This document shows positions 8,233 to 17,127 of a DNA stretch of 64,000 nt, piece by piece. Position numbers and translations under genes: made by a program. The DNA is from Arthrobacter saudimassiliensis (GTDB taxonomy: Bacteria; Actinomycetota; Actinomycetes; Actinomycetales; Micrococcaceae). The first letter of the stretch is position 1, and each line of letters opens with the position of its first letter. The notes under the pieces are model-generated. The model had not been told where the DNA came from. It saw nothing but the letters and a program-made list of their open reading frames with translations, and searched no databases. Location of the stretch: contig LN483071.1 in NCBI GenBank assembly GCA_900016675.1, forward strand, positions 248,001 through 312,000. Reading direction: 5' to 3'.

Positions 8233-11200
8233 TCGGTGACCTGCTTTCCTTCGGGGCAGAGCGGGCAGATTTCCGGCAGCCGGCAGCCGTGGCCGCCGTA
8301 GCCGCCGTCGGCTTCGTGCCGGGTTTCGAACTCGGCGGCGGACATCAGCCCGGCGGCCTGTTCGATCATCTCCCGGGCCCAGCCGGCGTCGGGCGCCAGG
8401 GCCGGCTGCTCCTGCACGGCGACCTTGACCGCATCGGTGCCCAGCTGCACCAGCGCGGCGCCGCCGGGCGTCCCGGGGGCACCGCCGGCGTCGTCGAGGG
8501 CACCTTCACGGACGGCTTCCTGGTAGGCGGCGAGCTGGGGGTGCTGCTCAAGGTCCTTCTTCGACGGAGCGGACTTGCCGGTCTTGAGGTCCACAATGTA
8601 GAGCCGGCCCTGGCTGTCACGTTCGAGCCGGTCGATCTGCCCGCGCAGCAGGGCGGTGCGTTCAACGCCGTCCAGCAGCACCGGCAGGGCAACTTCGAAG
8701 TCCTTTTCGACGTCGACGAGGGAGCGTCCTTCCTGCCGCATCGAGATGACGTAGGTCGCCAGTTTGCGGACCATGCGTTCGGCGCGCTCCAGGTCCTTGC
8801 GGCCCTCCCAGTTGTCCTTCATGCCCAGCGAGGGCCAGCGGCGCTGCAGCTCCGCCGCGTACTCGCTGCCCGTGGCGTCGGGCATTTCCTGGGCCAGCTG
8901 GTGGACGAGCGTGCCAAGCGAGCGGGCGAAATCGGTGGCGGCCTCGCCGCCGGCCGCGGAGACGAACCAGCTCAGGGGGGACTTCAGCACCGCATCCACC
9001 TTGGAGGGCGAGACCGGAATGACCGCCTCCGGCGGGATGACGGGGCCACGGGTGGACAGGTCGGCCAGCCCCCACCAGGAGTCCGGATGGGCCCCGGGGA
9101 CCGGCCAGGGATGGTTCACCATGGTCCCCAGGTGGGTGAGCGCCTCGGCGGCGGCACCGGGATCGGCGTCGGGCTGCTGGGCCGCGGCGCGCAGCTCGGC
9201 GACCAGCGAGCGCAGCGTCAGCGGGCGGACCACCTCGGTCCGGGGCCGTCGCTTCGCCTGCGGCGGCAGCGGGTCGACGAGGTCCAGGAACTGGGAGGGC
9301 TGTTCGTCCTCCGACTCCACCGCGGTGCAGATCAGTTCCTCGCCGGCACGGGAAATGGCGGTGGAGAAGCTGCGCAGCTCATCGTGCCGGATGGCGTGCA
9401 TCAGGGACACCGGGCTGCGGTGCCGGCGGAAGTCGTCGCCGTGCTCGACGGCGGAGACCAGGTCTCCGCTGCCCAGCAGCTCGCCGCGCAGCCGCAGGTT
9501 GGGCCAGACCCCCTCCTGGATGCCGGCGACGATCACCACCGGCCACTGGCGACCGGCGGCGCTGGCCGGAGTCAGCAGCTCAACCGCCTCGCTCCGCTGC
9601 GCCCGCGCGGCCAGGGTGTCCATCGGCAGCTCGGAGCTGGTCAGGTAATCGAGGAACTGCGCGGGCGTGGAACCGGGCAGCTGGTCGACGTACCGTTCGG
9701 CGGTCTGGAACAGCGCCATCATCGCGTCGAGGTCCCGGTCGGCGCGTGAACCGTTGGCACCGCCCTCCAGGGCCAGCTCCGCCCATCGGCGGGACAGCCC
9801 GGAGGTGGACCACAGGGCCCAGAGCACCGTCTCGGCGGTGGCGCCGGGCTGTTCGGCGGCGCGGCGCCCGGCCTGCAGCATGGCACTGATCCGCTGGGCC
9901 GAGCGGGCCTCCCAGGTCAGGCCGGCCAGGGCGAGGCCGCTGTCGGAGCCGGGCTCGAGCAGCGCCTCCACCAGCAGCGCATCGCTGGCCCGCCCGCCGC
10001 CGGCACGCCGTTCCTCGCGGCGCAGGGACTGGCGCAGCCGGCGCAGCTCCAGCGGGCTTGCCCCGCCGATCCGGCTGGTCAGCAGGGAGACGGCGGCCTC
10101 GGGCGTCAGGGTCCCGGGATCCAGGACGACGGCGAAGGCTTCCAGCAGGGGCCGGACGGCGGCTTCGTCGCGCACCGCCTTTTCGGCCACGGGGATGGTG
10201 GCTTCGATCCCCTGCGAGGCGAGGTAGCGCTGCAGCCGGGACAGCTGCCCGCCGGTACGCACGATCACGGCGATGTCCGCCAGGGACCGGCCCTCCAGCA
10301 GCTGCGCCTGCAGGATGCGCTGGGCGATGTAGCGCTGTTCGTGCATGGGCGAGTCCACCACGTGGGCGGCGGCCCGCCACCTGCCGGCATCGGCTCGGGG
10401 CGCCCCGGCCGTATCCGTTCCGCCGGCGTCGTCGGAGCCGTCCCCGGGCGGGACGGTGTCGGCGAGCAGCCGGTAGGAGGGCAGCTTGCCGGCGACGGCG
10501 ATACGCGCGGCCGTGCGCTGCCAGGCCTCGGCCACCGTGCCCTTGAGCCGGTGCGAGGTATGCAGCACCAGGGTCTGCGGCTCGGTGCCCAGGGTGTGGG
10601 AGAGCCGGCCGACCAGGTCGGGCCGGGCGCCGCGGAAGCCCTGCACCACGGTATCGGGGCAGGCGGTCAGCACGGCGTCGGAGGCGGCGCCGCCGCCTGC
10701 CCCCACCAGCTCGGCCAGCAGGGCGTGGATCGCGGGGTTGGCCTCCTGCAGATCATCGACCAGGATCAGGCGCAGCCGGGCCCGTTCGGCGGCCAGGAAA
10801 TCCGGGTCCTGCTGCAGGATGTGCAGGGCGCTGGTGATGATGCCGGCGGGGTCGAAGGCCTCGGGCATGCGGATATCGAGCACGTCGCGGTATTCGGCAT
10901 AGAGCGCCGCGGCGGCCGTCCAGTCCGGCCGCCCGTGGCGACGTCCGTGCGCGGCCAGTTCCTCCGGGCTCATGCCCAGTTCGATCACCCGGTCGAAAAG
11001 CTGCCGGATCTCCTGGCGGAAGCCGCGGGTCGGCAGGGCCAGTTCCAGCGATTCAGGCCACGGCAGCTGGGGTACCCCGTGCTGCCCGTGCCCCTCCAGC
11101 AGCTCCTTGATGATGACGTCCTGCTCGGCGCCGGACAGCAGGCGGGGCGGGCGCTGGATGTGCGGCAGCCGCCCCTCGGCCTTGGCCCGGCGGATGAGGT

Positions 11201-11522
11201 CGAAGGCGTAGGAGGCCCAGGTGCGGGCCGGGGAGGTGCTCAGGGTGCCCTGCAGACGTGCGGAGAGCGCGTCGCGGAGGCCGGCCGCGGCGAGCCTGGA
11301 CGGTGCCAGCAGCAGGACACCCGCCGGGTCCAGGCCGTCCCGCCCGATCCGGCGGACCGCGGTTTCCACGAGCACCGTGGACTTGCCCGTGCCCGGGGCG
11401 CCGAGGACCAGCACCGGTCCGCTGCCGGTGGGCAGCTCCGTCACGGCCGCCTGGTCGGGGCTCAGCTGCACGTCGACGGCGTGGGCGGTGTCCGGGGGAA
11501 CCAGCCGAAGTTCAACGCTCAT
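8229..11522 (-). CDS. adnA: AdnA-like helicase-nuclease subunit
   Basis: 1097 aa. Walker A GAPGTGKST lies at residues 41-49. The Walker B segment reads LILVDDLQE instead of DEFQD, in keeping with the divergent motor of AdnA. The C-terminal RecB-type nuclease domain has GQIDRLERD and YIVDLKTGKS (about residues 960-985) and QLAAYQEAV. Three clustered cysteines near the C-terminus (C-x5-C-x2-C, about 1080-1090) could belong to an Fe-S staple, but I do not see the fourth. A GGAG ribosome site precedes ATG 11522. It is the first gene of the adnA-adnB pair and lies 12 bp after the alkyltransferase-like gene on the same strand, so the three may be one transcript. Confidence 0.86.
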   Translation of the reverse strand: MSVELRLVPPDTAHAVDVQLSPDQAAVTELPTGSGPVLVLGAPGTGKSTVLVETAVRRIGRDGLDPAGVLLLAPSRLAAAGLRDALSARLQGTLSTSPARTWASYAFDLIRRAKAEGRLPHIQRPPRLLSGAEQDVIIKELLEGHGQHGVPQLPWPESLELALPTRGFRQEIRQLFDRVIELGMSPEELAAHGRRHGRPDWTAAAALYAEYRDVLDIRMPEAFDPAGIITSALHILQQDPDFLAAERARLRLILVDDLQEANPAIHALLAELVGAGGGAASDAVLTACPDTVVQGFRGARPDLVGRLSHTLGTEPQTLVLHTSHRLKGTVAEAWQRTAARIAVAGKLPSYRLLADTVPPGDGSDDAGGTDTAGAPRADAGRWRAAAHVVDSPMHEQRYIAQRILQAQLLEGRSLADIAVIVRTGGQLSRLQRYLASQGIEATIPVAEKAVRDEAAVRPLLEAFAVVLDPGTLTPEAAVSLLTSRIGGASPLELRRLRQSLRREERRAGGGRASDALLVEALLEPGSDSGLALAGLTWEARSAQRISAMLQAGRRAAEQPGATAETVLWALWSTSGLSRRWAELALEGGANGSRADRDLDAMMALFQTAERYVDQLPGSTPAQFLDYLTSSELPMDTLAARAQRSEAVELLTPASAAGRQWPVVIVAGIQEGVWPNLRLRGELLGSGDLVSAVEHGDDFRRHRSPVSLMHAIRHDELRSFSTAISRAGEELICTAVESEDEQPSQFLDLVDPLPPQAKRRPRTEVVRPLTLRSLVAELRAAAQQPDADPGAAAEALTHLGTMVNHPWPVPGAHPDSWWGLADLSTRGPVIPPEAVIPVSPSKVDAVLKSPLSWFVSAAGGEAATDFARSLGTLVHQLAQEMPDATGSEYAAELQRRWPSLGMKDNWEGRKDLERAERMVRKLATYVISMRQEGRSLVDVEKDFEVALPVLLDGVERTALLRGQIDRLERDSQGRLYIVDLKTGKSAPSKKDLEQHPQLAAYQEAVREGALDDAGGAPGTPGGAALVQLGTDAVKVAVQEQPALAPDAGWAREMIEQAAGLMSAAEFETRHEADGGYGGHGCRLPEICPLCPEGKQVTE

Positions 11523-11534
11523 GCGGATACTCCA

Positions 11535-11954
11535 TCACGGGGCACTGACATTTCCTTCATCGCCGCGGACCGCAGGCGCACTGCCGACGTCGGCTGTTCC
11601 GGCGGCCTGCCGGGCGAGCCGGGCGATTCGATCCCACGCCGCGTCGTCCGGCTGCCAGCGGGCGGCGGCCATCCGCACGCGGCACTCCGCGGCGTCCTCC
11701 CCGCCGCGGTGCAGCGGCGTGTCCTCGGCGAGGTAGTGCTCCCTCGCCCGTCCTTCATGGCAGCGGGGCGGCTGCCCGGAGGCGCGGAGCACCCGCCACC
11801 ACGGCACCGAGGAGCCGTACCGTGACATCACGGCGCCGATCTGGCGGGGGCCGCCGACGCCGAGCAGCTCCGCCAGGTCTCCGTAGGCGAGGACCCGTCC
11901 CGGCGGTATCAGGCGGGCCAGGGCCAGCACCGCCTCCACGTACTCCGTCCGCAT
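11535..11954 (-). CDS. Alkyltransferase-like (ATL/MGMT-fold) DNA-binding protein
   Basis: 139 aa. The MGMT DNA-binding domain is plain: PPGRVLAYGDLAELLG, GGPRQIGAVMSRYG, then VPWWRVLRASG where O6-alkylguanine transferases have PCHRV. The acceptor Cys is thus Trp, the hallmark of ATL proteins, which bind O6-alkylguanine and hand the lesion to nucleotide excision repair without transferring the alkyl group. The tail after about residue 110 looks disordered. The ATG is preceded at 6 nt by TAGGCT, so the gene looks leaderless. Its location upstream of adnAB makes a DNA-repair operon likely. Confidence 0.87.
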   Translation of the reverse strand: MRTEYVEAVLALARLIPPGRVLAYGDLAELLGVGGPRQIGAVMSRYGSSVPWWRVLRASGQPPRCHEGRAREHYLAEDTPLHRGGEDAAECRVRMAAARWQPDDAAWDRIARLARQAAGTADVGSAPAVRGDEGNVSAP

Positions 11955-11960
11955 GCTTCC

Positions 11961-11966
11961 AGCCTA
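11961..11966 (-). promoter_or_regulatory. -10 element of leaderless ATL gene
   Basis: TAGGCT on the minus strand, 6 nt before the ATG at 11954. No ribosome site fits the intervening bases. Confidence 0.45.
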
Positions 11967-12002
11967 GCCGCGCCGAAATCACGGATTGTCGGTGCGGGCC
12001 GG

Positions 12003-12008
12003 TAGCTT
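12003..12008 (+). promoter_or_regulatory. -10 element of leaderless exonuclease gene
   Basis: TAGCTT followed by 8 nt and the ATG at 12017. It faces the ATL promoter; the two -10 elements are about 36 bp apart. Confidence 0.45.
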
Positions 12009-12016
12009 GGGGAATC

Positions 12017-12718
12017 ATGAACACCAGCTGGCACACCCTTCCCCGAGCCGCCTTCGATCTGGAAACGACGGGCCGGGATCCGCAGACCGCCCAGATCGTC
12101 ACCGCGTCGGTGGTCCTGGTCAACGCCCGGAACGAGGTCCTGCAGCAGCACGAATGGCTGGCCGCCCCGGACGTGGAGATTCCCGCCGAGGCCACCGCCA
12201 TCCACGGCGTCAGCACTGAGCAGGCACGGGCCGAGGGTCAGGCGCCCGGTGCCGTCGCGGCCGAACTGGCCGCCGTGCTCTCCGGGCTGTTCGAGGCCGG
12301 CATCCCCGTCCTCGCGTTCAACGCCTGCTATGACTTCACCGTGCTGGACCGCGAATGCGCCCGGCACGGGCTGCAGGCTCCCGAGCCCATGCCGGTGATC
12401 GACCCCTACGTCATGGACAAGCAGGCGGACCGCTACCGCCGCGGCAAGCGCACTCTGAGCGCGTTGTGCGCCCATTACGGGGTGGAGCTGGAGCACGCGC
12501 ACACCTCGGCCGCAGACGTCATGGCGACCCTGGGGGTCGCCGCCGTGCTCGCTGAGCGGTTCGAGGAACTGCGCCTGCCGGCCCCCGAGCTGCACCGCGC
12601 GCAGGTCGCCTGGTGCGCCGGGCAGGCGGAGAGCTTCCAGGAGTACCTGCGCCGCCGGGATCCGGAAGCCGTGGTGGACGGCAGCTGGCCGCTGCGTTCC
12701 GCCCCGCAGCCGGCCTGA
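12017..12718 (+). CDS. DEDDh 3'-5' exonuclease, DnaQ/epsilon-like
   Basis: 233 aa from ATG 12017, supported by the -10 element just upstream; an in-frame extension to 11822 would overlap the opposite gene. The exonuclease motifs are complete: Exo I AFDLETTG (about residue 13), Exo II FNACYDFTVLDRE (about 105), and Exo III H-x4-D in HTSAADVMAT (about 160). Such stand-alone actinobacterial proteins are usually annotated as DNA polymerase III epsilon-like exonucleases; proofreading versus repair or RNA roles cannot be settled from sequence. It is divergent from the ATL-adnAB group. Confidence 0.85.
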   Translation: MNTSWHTLPRAAFDLETTGRDPQTAQIVTASVVLVNARNEVLQQHEWLAAPDVEIPAEATAIHGVSTEQARAEGQAPGAVAAELAAVLSGLFEAGIPVLAFNACYDFTVLDRECARHGLQAPEPMPVIDPYVMDKQADRYRRGKRTLSALCAHYGVELEHAHTSAADVMATLGVAAVLAERFEELRLPAPELHRAQVAWCAGQAESFQEYLRRRDPEAVVDGSWPLRSAPQPA

Positions 12719-12832
12719 GCCCCCCACGGCGCGACGGCGGCTATACCTCCCGGCACCCCGGCAGCCATACCTGCCGCGGCGCCGTCGCGCAAGCATGTTA
12801 CGCCGGATTCCGTTCCGTGGCCGGGCGCATGC

Positions 12833-12987
12833 GATACTGAACCGAGTGTTTGGCGCTGATGGCGCCCCAGGCGCGCGGCTGCGCGCGTCTCGTGCCACGC
12901 GATTGGCAGGCACCCTCTGAACGGCCGGCGCCGCGCGCCTTTTCGGCCGCATTCGTGCTGCGGCAACTCGTAGACCCTGAGGACCCC
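12833..12987 (+). promoter_or_regulatory. Structured 5' leader of metNIQ with terminator-like hairpin
   Basis: A GATACT -10 (12833-12838) would start a transcript with a leader of about 140 nt before metN. The leader contains several nested hairpins: GGCGC/GCGCC at 12850-12864, a GC stem about 12873-12890, and GTGCC/GGCAC at about 12893-12914. It also contains a GGCGC-CGC-GCGCC stem with TTTT at 12927-12943, flanked by paired CGGCCG. The last element resembles an intrinsic terminator 45 nt before the start codon. I could not fit SAM-I or SAM-IV riboswitch consensus, so this is a candidate attenuator of unknown ligand. Confidence 0.4.
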
Positions 12988-13968
12988 ATGATCACAGTTA
13001 AAGACCTGCGCAAGGTCTATCGGCAGGGCGCCCGCGACGTCGTCGCCCTGGACGGCGTCAGCCTGTCGGTGCCCAAGGGCTCCATCCACGGCATCATCGG
13101 CCACTCCGGAGCCGGCAAGTCCACCCTGGTGCGCTGCCTTACGCTGCTGGACCGCCCGACGTCGGGGTCCGTCTCCATCGACGGGCGGGACCTCACCGCG
13201 GTCCGCGAGGCCGAGGTCCGCACCGCCCGGCGGCGCATCGGCATGGTGTTCCAGCACGCGAACCTCATGGACTCCCGCACCACTGCCGCCAACGTCGCCC
13301 ACCCGCTGGAGCTCGCCGGCTGGAAGAAGGCGCAGATCCAGCCGAAGGTCGCCGAGCTGCTGCGCCTGGTGGGCCTGGAGGATTTCGCCCGGGCCTACCC
13401 GGCCCAGCTCTCCGGCGGCCAGCGCCAGCGCGTGGGCATCGCCCGCGCCCTCGCCGCCGACCCGGACGTGCTGCTCTGCGACGAGCCGACGTCGGCCCTG
13501 GATCCCCGGACCACCGACGACATCCTGGATCTGATCTCCGACCTGACCCGCCGGCTGCAGCTGACCGTGCTGATCATCACGCACGAGATGAACGTGGTGA
13601 AGCGGATCTGCGACTCGGTGTCCCTGCTCGAAGGCGGCCGCGTGATCGAAGGCGGCGCCCTGCACGAGGTCGCCGCGGACCCCGCCGGCACCCTGGCCAA
13701 GGCCCTGGTGCCGCTGCCGCCCACCCCGGTGGACGGCGGGGGCCCGGTCCTGGAACTGCTGCTGGCCGGCGACAGTGCCGGCGAGCCGGTGCTCTCCGGC
13801 CTGACCCGCCGCTTCGACACCGACGTGAACGTCCTCGCCGGGAGCATCGAGACCCTGGCCGGACGACGGTTCGGGCGGATGCGGATCCAGCTGGACGGAC
13901 ATACCGACATTGATACCGTCGTCGAGTACCTGGGCAGCCAGGGCGTGGCCGTGGAGGTGGCCGCATGA
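12988..13968 (+). CDS. metN: Methionine ABC transporter ATP-binding protein MetN
   Basis: 326 aa from ATG 12988 with CTGAGGA 4 nt upstream. Walker A GHSGAGKST is near residue 35, the signature LSGGQRQRVGIARAL near 140, and Walker B VLLCDEPTSALDP near 165. The C-terminal 80 residues (about 250-326, GRRFGRMRIQLDGHTDIDTVVEYL) form the NIL/ACT-like domain that senses intracellular methionine in MetN. It drives import of D/L-methionine with MetI and MetQ. Its stop overlaps the metI start (ATGA). Confidence 0.95.
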   Translation: MITVKDLRKVYRQGARDVVALDGVSLSVPKGSIHGIIGHSGAGKSTLVRCLTLLDRPTSGSVSIDGRDLTAVREAEVRTARRRIGMVFQHANLMDSRTTAANVAHPLELAGWKKAQIQPKVAELLRLVGLEDFARAYPAQLSGGQRQRVGIARALAADPDVLLCDEPTSALDPRTTDDILDLISDLTRRLQLTVLIITHEMNVVKRICDSVSLLEGGRVIEGGALHEVAADPAGTLAKALVPLPPTPVDGGGPVLELLLAGDSAGEPVLSGLTRRFDTDVNVLAGSIETLAGRRFGRMRIQLDGHTDIDTVVEYLGSQGVAVEVAA

Positions 13969-14759
13969 ACTTCTTCGAGGAACTGGCCGCCAACCGCGGC
14001 GTCACCGAAGCCCTGCCGACCGCCGTCCTGGAGACGCTGCAGATGGTGGGCCTGTCCGGTCTCGCCACGCTGCTCGTCGGCCTGCCGCTGGGCGTTTTCC
14101 TGCACACCAGCGCACCGGGCGGGCTCCGCCCCCTGCGCGTCACCAACCGGATCGTGTCCGACATCATCGTCAACATCACCCGGTCGGTGCCGTTCGCCAT
14201 CCTCATGGTGACGCTGATTCCGCTCGCCCGGTTCATCACCGGCACCTCGATCGGACCGGTGGCCGCCTCCGTGTCGCTGAGCATCGCCACCATTCCGTTC
14301 TTCGCCCGGCTGGTGGAAACCTCGCTGCGCGACGTAGCCGGCGGCAAGATCGACGCCGCGCTGGTCATGGGCTCCACCAAGATGCAGGTGGTCCGCAAGG
14401 TCCTGCTGCCGGAGGCCATGCCCGGCCTGGTCGCCGCGCTGACCACCACCCTGGTGACCCTGGTCGGCTACTCCGCGATGGCCGGCATCATCGGCGGCGG
14501 CGGGCTGGGCCGGCTGGCCTACAACTACGGCGTCCAGCGCTTCGACAGCACCGTGATGATCGTGACCATCGTCGTCATCGTGGCCATTGTGCAGATCATC
14601 CAGCTCCTCGGCGACTTCGCCGCCCGCCGCGTGGACCACCGGTCCGCCGCCGGCAGCCGACTGCGGCGCCGCACCGCGCCGGCCGAGCCGGCCGCCGTCG
14701 TCACCCCCGCTGCGGACGCTGCCCCCGGCAGCGACCGCCGGGACGACGCGCGGGTCTGA
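13965..14759 (+). CDS. metI: Methionine ABC transporter permease MetI
   Basis: 264 aa with five to six membrane segments and the EAA-type coupling loop GGKIDAALVMGSTKMQVVRKVLLPEAMPG split around residues 125-150. Family length is about 220; the extra 45 residues form a basic, Ala/Pro-rich cytoplasmic C-terminus that looks disordered. Coupled by a 4-bp overlap to metN. Confidence 0.93.
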   Translation: MNFFEELAANRGVTEALPTAVLETLQMVGLSGLATLLVGLPLGVFLHTSAPGGLRPLRVTNRIVSDIIVNITRSVPFAILMVTLIPLARFITGTSIGPVAASVSLSIATIPFFARLVETSLRDVAGGKIDAALVMGSTKMQVVRKVLLPEAMPGLVAALTTTLVTLVGYSAMAGIIGGGGLGRLAYNYGVQRFDSTVMIVTIVVIVAIVQIIQLLGDFAARRVDHRSAAGSRLRRRTAPAEPAAVVTPAADAAPGSDRRDDARV

Positions 14760-14775
14760 CCAAGATTTCCGGCCT

Positions 14776-14802
14776 CCGCCGGAGGACTCGTGCCTCCGGC
14801 GG
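14776..14802 (+). other. Strong hairpin between metI and metQ
   Basis: A perfect 10-bp GC stem (14776-14785 with 14793-14802) with 7-nt loop, 16 nt after metI. There is no T tract, so it more likely protects the 3' end of metNI mRNA, or sets the ratio of metNI to metQ transcript, than terminates fully. Confidence 0.5.
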
Positions 14803-14886
14803 CGGGCCGGCCTGCAGCCAGTAGCCGCTAGCTGCACATCATCCGTGTCCCGTCCGGACCCGGATCGCCTGAAAGGAACGCATCCG

Positions 14887-15726
14887 ATGCGTAAGACATT
14901 CACCTTCGCCGCTGCTGCGGCGGCCACGGCTTTGGCGCTGACGGCTTGCGGAGGCTCTTCGGCCTCCTCCAGCGCCGTGGAAAGCCTGGACCCTGCAGAC
15001 CCGGTGACGCTGACCGTGGGCGCGAGCCCGCAGCCGCACGCCCGCATCCTGGAGTTCGTCGACGAGAACCTGGCGGCCGACGCCGGCCTCGACCTGGAGA
15101 TCAAGGAGTTCGACGACTACACGACGCCGAACATCGCCCTCGAGGACGGCTCCATCGACGCCAACTACTTCCAGCACCTGCCCTACCTGGAGGCGCAGAT
15201 GCAGGACCAGGGCTACACGTTCGAACACGGTGAGGGCGTGCACATCGAGCCCTACGCCGCTTTCTCGGACAAGCACGACGACATCTCCAAGATCGGCGAA
15301 GGCGCCCGCGTCGCGATCACCAACGATCCCAGCAACCAGGCCCGTGCGCTGATGCTCCTCGAGGAGGCCGGCCTGCTGCAGGACGTCTCCGACGACGCCT
15401 CGGTGCTGGACCTGACCGACGAGCAGAACCCGAAGAACCTGGAGTTCGTGGAGAACCAGGCCGAGCTGCTGGTCAACGACCTCTCGGACCCGACGGTGGA
15501 CCTGGCCATCATCAACGGCAACTACATCCTGCAGGCCGGCCTGAAGACCGAGGACGCGCTGCTGGTCGAGTCGGTGGACGGCAACCCGTACGCCAACTTC
15601 CTGGTCTGGAACGAGGGCGGGGCGGACGCCCGGGTGGAGAAGCTCGAGGAGCTGCTGCACTCCGACGAGGTCCGGGACTTCATCAAGGAGCAGTGGCCCA
15701 ACGGTGACGTGAGCCCGGCCTTCTAG
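14887..15726 (+). CDS. metQ: Methionine-binding lipoprotein MetQ
   Basis: 279 aa. The start ATG 14887 has GAAAGGAA about 8 nt upstream. The signal peptide ends in lipobox LTAC with Cys 21, followed by a Ser-rich linker, so it should be an extracellular lipid-anchored protein. The body matches the NlpA/MetQ family: VTLTVGASPQPHARILEFV, FDDYTTPNIALEDGSIDANYFQHLPYL, IINGNYILQAGL. It binds methionine and delivers it to MetNI. Confidence 0.94.
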   Translation: MRKTFTFAAAAAATALALTACGGSSASSSAVESLDPADPVTLTVGASPQPHARILEFVDENLAADAGLDLEIKEFDDYTTPNIALEDGSIDANYFQHLPYLEAQMQDQGYTFEHGEGVHIEPYAAFSDKHDDISKIGEGARVAITNDPSNQARALMLLEEAGLLQDVSDDASVLDLTDEQNPKNLEFVENQAELLVNDLSDPTVDLAIINGNYILQAGLKTEDALLVESVDGNPYANFLVWNEGGADARVEKLEELLHSDEVRDFIKEQWPNGDVSPAF

Positions 15727-15760
15727 GCTCCGGAGCCCGCGCACGGCAGAGCCTGGCTGA

Positions 15761-15802
15761 CGACAGAGCCCGCCTTCCCCGAGGGGAAGGCGGGCTCTGT
15801 CG
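15761..15802. terminator. Bidirectional terminator between metQ and hemL
   Basis: Perfect 19-bp stem (15761-15779 with 15784-15802) and CGAG tetraloop between convergent genes. Confidence 0.9.
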
Positions 15803-15813
15803 TGCTGCGCTGC

Positions 15814-17127
15814 CTACGGCTGGGCTGTCGCCGCCGCAGCGGCCTTCGCGGCTGCGGGCAGGGCCGCGTAGATGCGCTCCATGGCGGCGTCGTCGTGGGC
15901 TGCGGAGAGGAACCAGGCCTCGAAGACCGACGGCGGCAGGTAGACGCCGGCGTCGAGCATGGCGTGGAAGAACGGACGGTAGCGGAAGGCCTCCTGGGCC
16001 TGGGCCTGCTCGTAGTTGTGCACGCCGGCGGCGGAGGTGCCGAAGGCGATGCTGAACAGGTTGCCGGCGCGCTGGATGCTGTGGTCCACGCCGGCCTTGC
16101 CCAGCTCGGCGGACACGGCGGCGGACAGCTCGGCGGAGCGGGCATCCACGTGCGCGTAGACCTCGTCCGTCGCGGCGGTCAGCGTCGCCACACCGGCGGC
16201 CATGGCGATCGGGTTTCCGGACAGGGTGCCGGCCTGGTAGACGGGGCCGAGCGGGGCCAGGTAGTCCATGACCTCGGCGCGGCCGCCCAGGGCGGCGACC
16301 GGCATGCCGCCGCCGATGACCTTGCCGAAGGTGAACAGGTCCGGCGTCCAGCCCTCGTGCGCTCCGGTGAGGCCCCAGTAGCCGGCCGGGCCGGTGCGGA
16401 AGCCGGTGAGCACCTCGTCGAGGATCAGCAGCGCGCCGTGGGCGGTGGTAATCCGGGACAGTGCGGCGTTGAAGCCCTCCGCAGGGGTCACGACGCCCAT
16501 GTTGGCGGGGGCGGCCTCGGTGATGACGGCGGCGATCCGCTCGCCGTGCTCGGCGAAGGCGGCCTCGACGGCGGCGATGTCGTTGTAGGGCAGCACCAGC
16601 GTCTCGGCGGCTGCCGCTTCGGTGACACCGGCCGAGCCGGGCAGCGCGAGGGTGGCCAGGCCGGAGCCGGCGGAGGCCAGCAGCGCGTCCAGGTGCCCGT
16701 GGTAGCAGCCGGCGAACTTGATGATCAGGTTCCGGCCGGTGAAGCCGCGGGCCAGCCGGACGGCGGTCATGGTCGCTTCGGTGCCGGTGGAGACCATGCG
16801 CAGGCGTTCGACGCCGGGCACGCGGTCCATCACGAGCCGGGCCAGCTGTGCCTCGGCCGGCGTGGAGGCGCCGAAGGACAGCCCGCGGTCCACCGCCTCG
16901 TGCACGGCGGCCAGCACGGCCGGGTGGGAATGGCCCAGCAGGGCCGGGCCCCACGAGCAGACCAGGTCTACGTACTCACGGCCGTCGGCGTCGGTGATGT
17001 ACGGCCCCTGCGCGGAGACCATGAAGCGCGGGGTGCCGCCGACCGAGCCGAAGGCGCGGACCGGGGAGTTCACGCCGCCGGGCATCAGGGCCCGGGCCGA
17101 CTCGAACAGTTCTTCGGAGGTGCTCAT
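15814..17127 (-). CDS. hemL: Glutamate-1-semialdehyde 2,1-aminomutase
   Basis: 437 aa, usual length. Converts glutamate-1-semialdehyde to 5-aminolevulinate with PLP. Landmarks: [19 protein letters not shown] at residues 17-35, the [15 protein letters not shown] phosphate-binding segment, [11 protein letters not shown], and the PLP lysine in [12 protein letters not shown] near residue 270. The ATG directly abuts the hemB stop (TAAATG), so it is the last gene of the heme operon. An Ala-rich tail ends the protein. Confidence 0.97.
   Translation of the reverse strand: MSTSEELFESARALMPGGVNSPVRAFGSVGGTPRFMVSAQGPYITDADGREYVDLVCSWGPALLGHSHPAVLAAVHEAVDRGLSFGASTPAEAQLARLVMDRVPGVERLRMVSTGTEATMTAVRLARGFTGRNLIIKFAGCYHGHLDALLASAGSGLATLALPGSAGVTEAAAAETLVLPYNDIAAVEAAFAEHGERIAAVITEAAPANMGVVTPAEGFNAALSRITTAHGALLILDEVLTGFRTGPAGYWGLTGAHEGWTPDLFTFGKVIGGGMPVAALGGRAEVMDYLAPLGPVYQAGTLSGNPIAMAAGVATLTAATDEVYAHVDARSAELSAAVSAELGKAGVDHSIQRAGNLFSIAFGTSAAGVHNYEQAQAQEAFRYRPFFHAMLDAGVYLPPSVFEAWFLSAAHDDAAMERIYAALPAAAKAAAAATAQP

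Noticed and set aside
8229-11522. Complete four-Cys Fe-S cluster in the AdnA-like nuclease
   Set aside because: Only three clustered C-terminal Cys are visible; I found no convincing fourth ligand in the nuclease domain.
12850-12987. In-frame N-terminal extension of metN
   Set aside because: MetN proteins begin at the MITVKDLRKVY segment; ATG 12988 has a ribosome site, and the extension is encoded by the hairpin-rich leader.
12833-12987. SAM-I or SAM-IV riboswitch before metN
   Set aside because: I could not align the conserved core or the pseudoknot arms; only unspecific GC hairpins and a terminator-like stem are seen.
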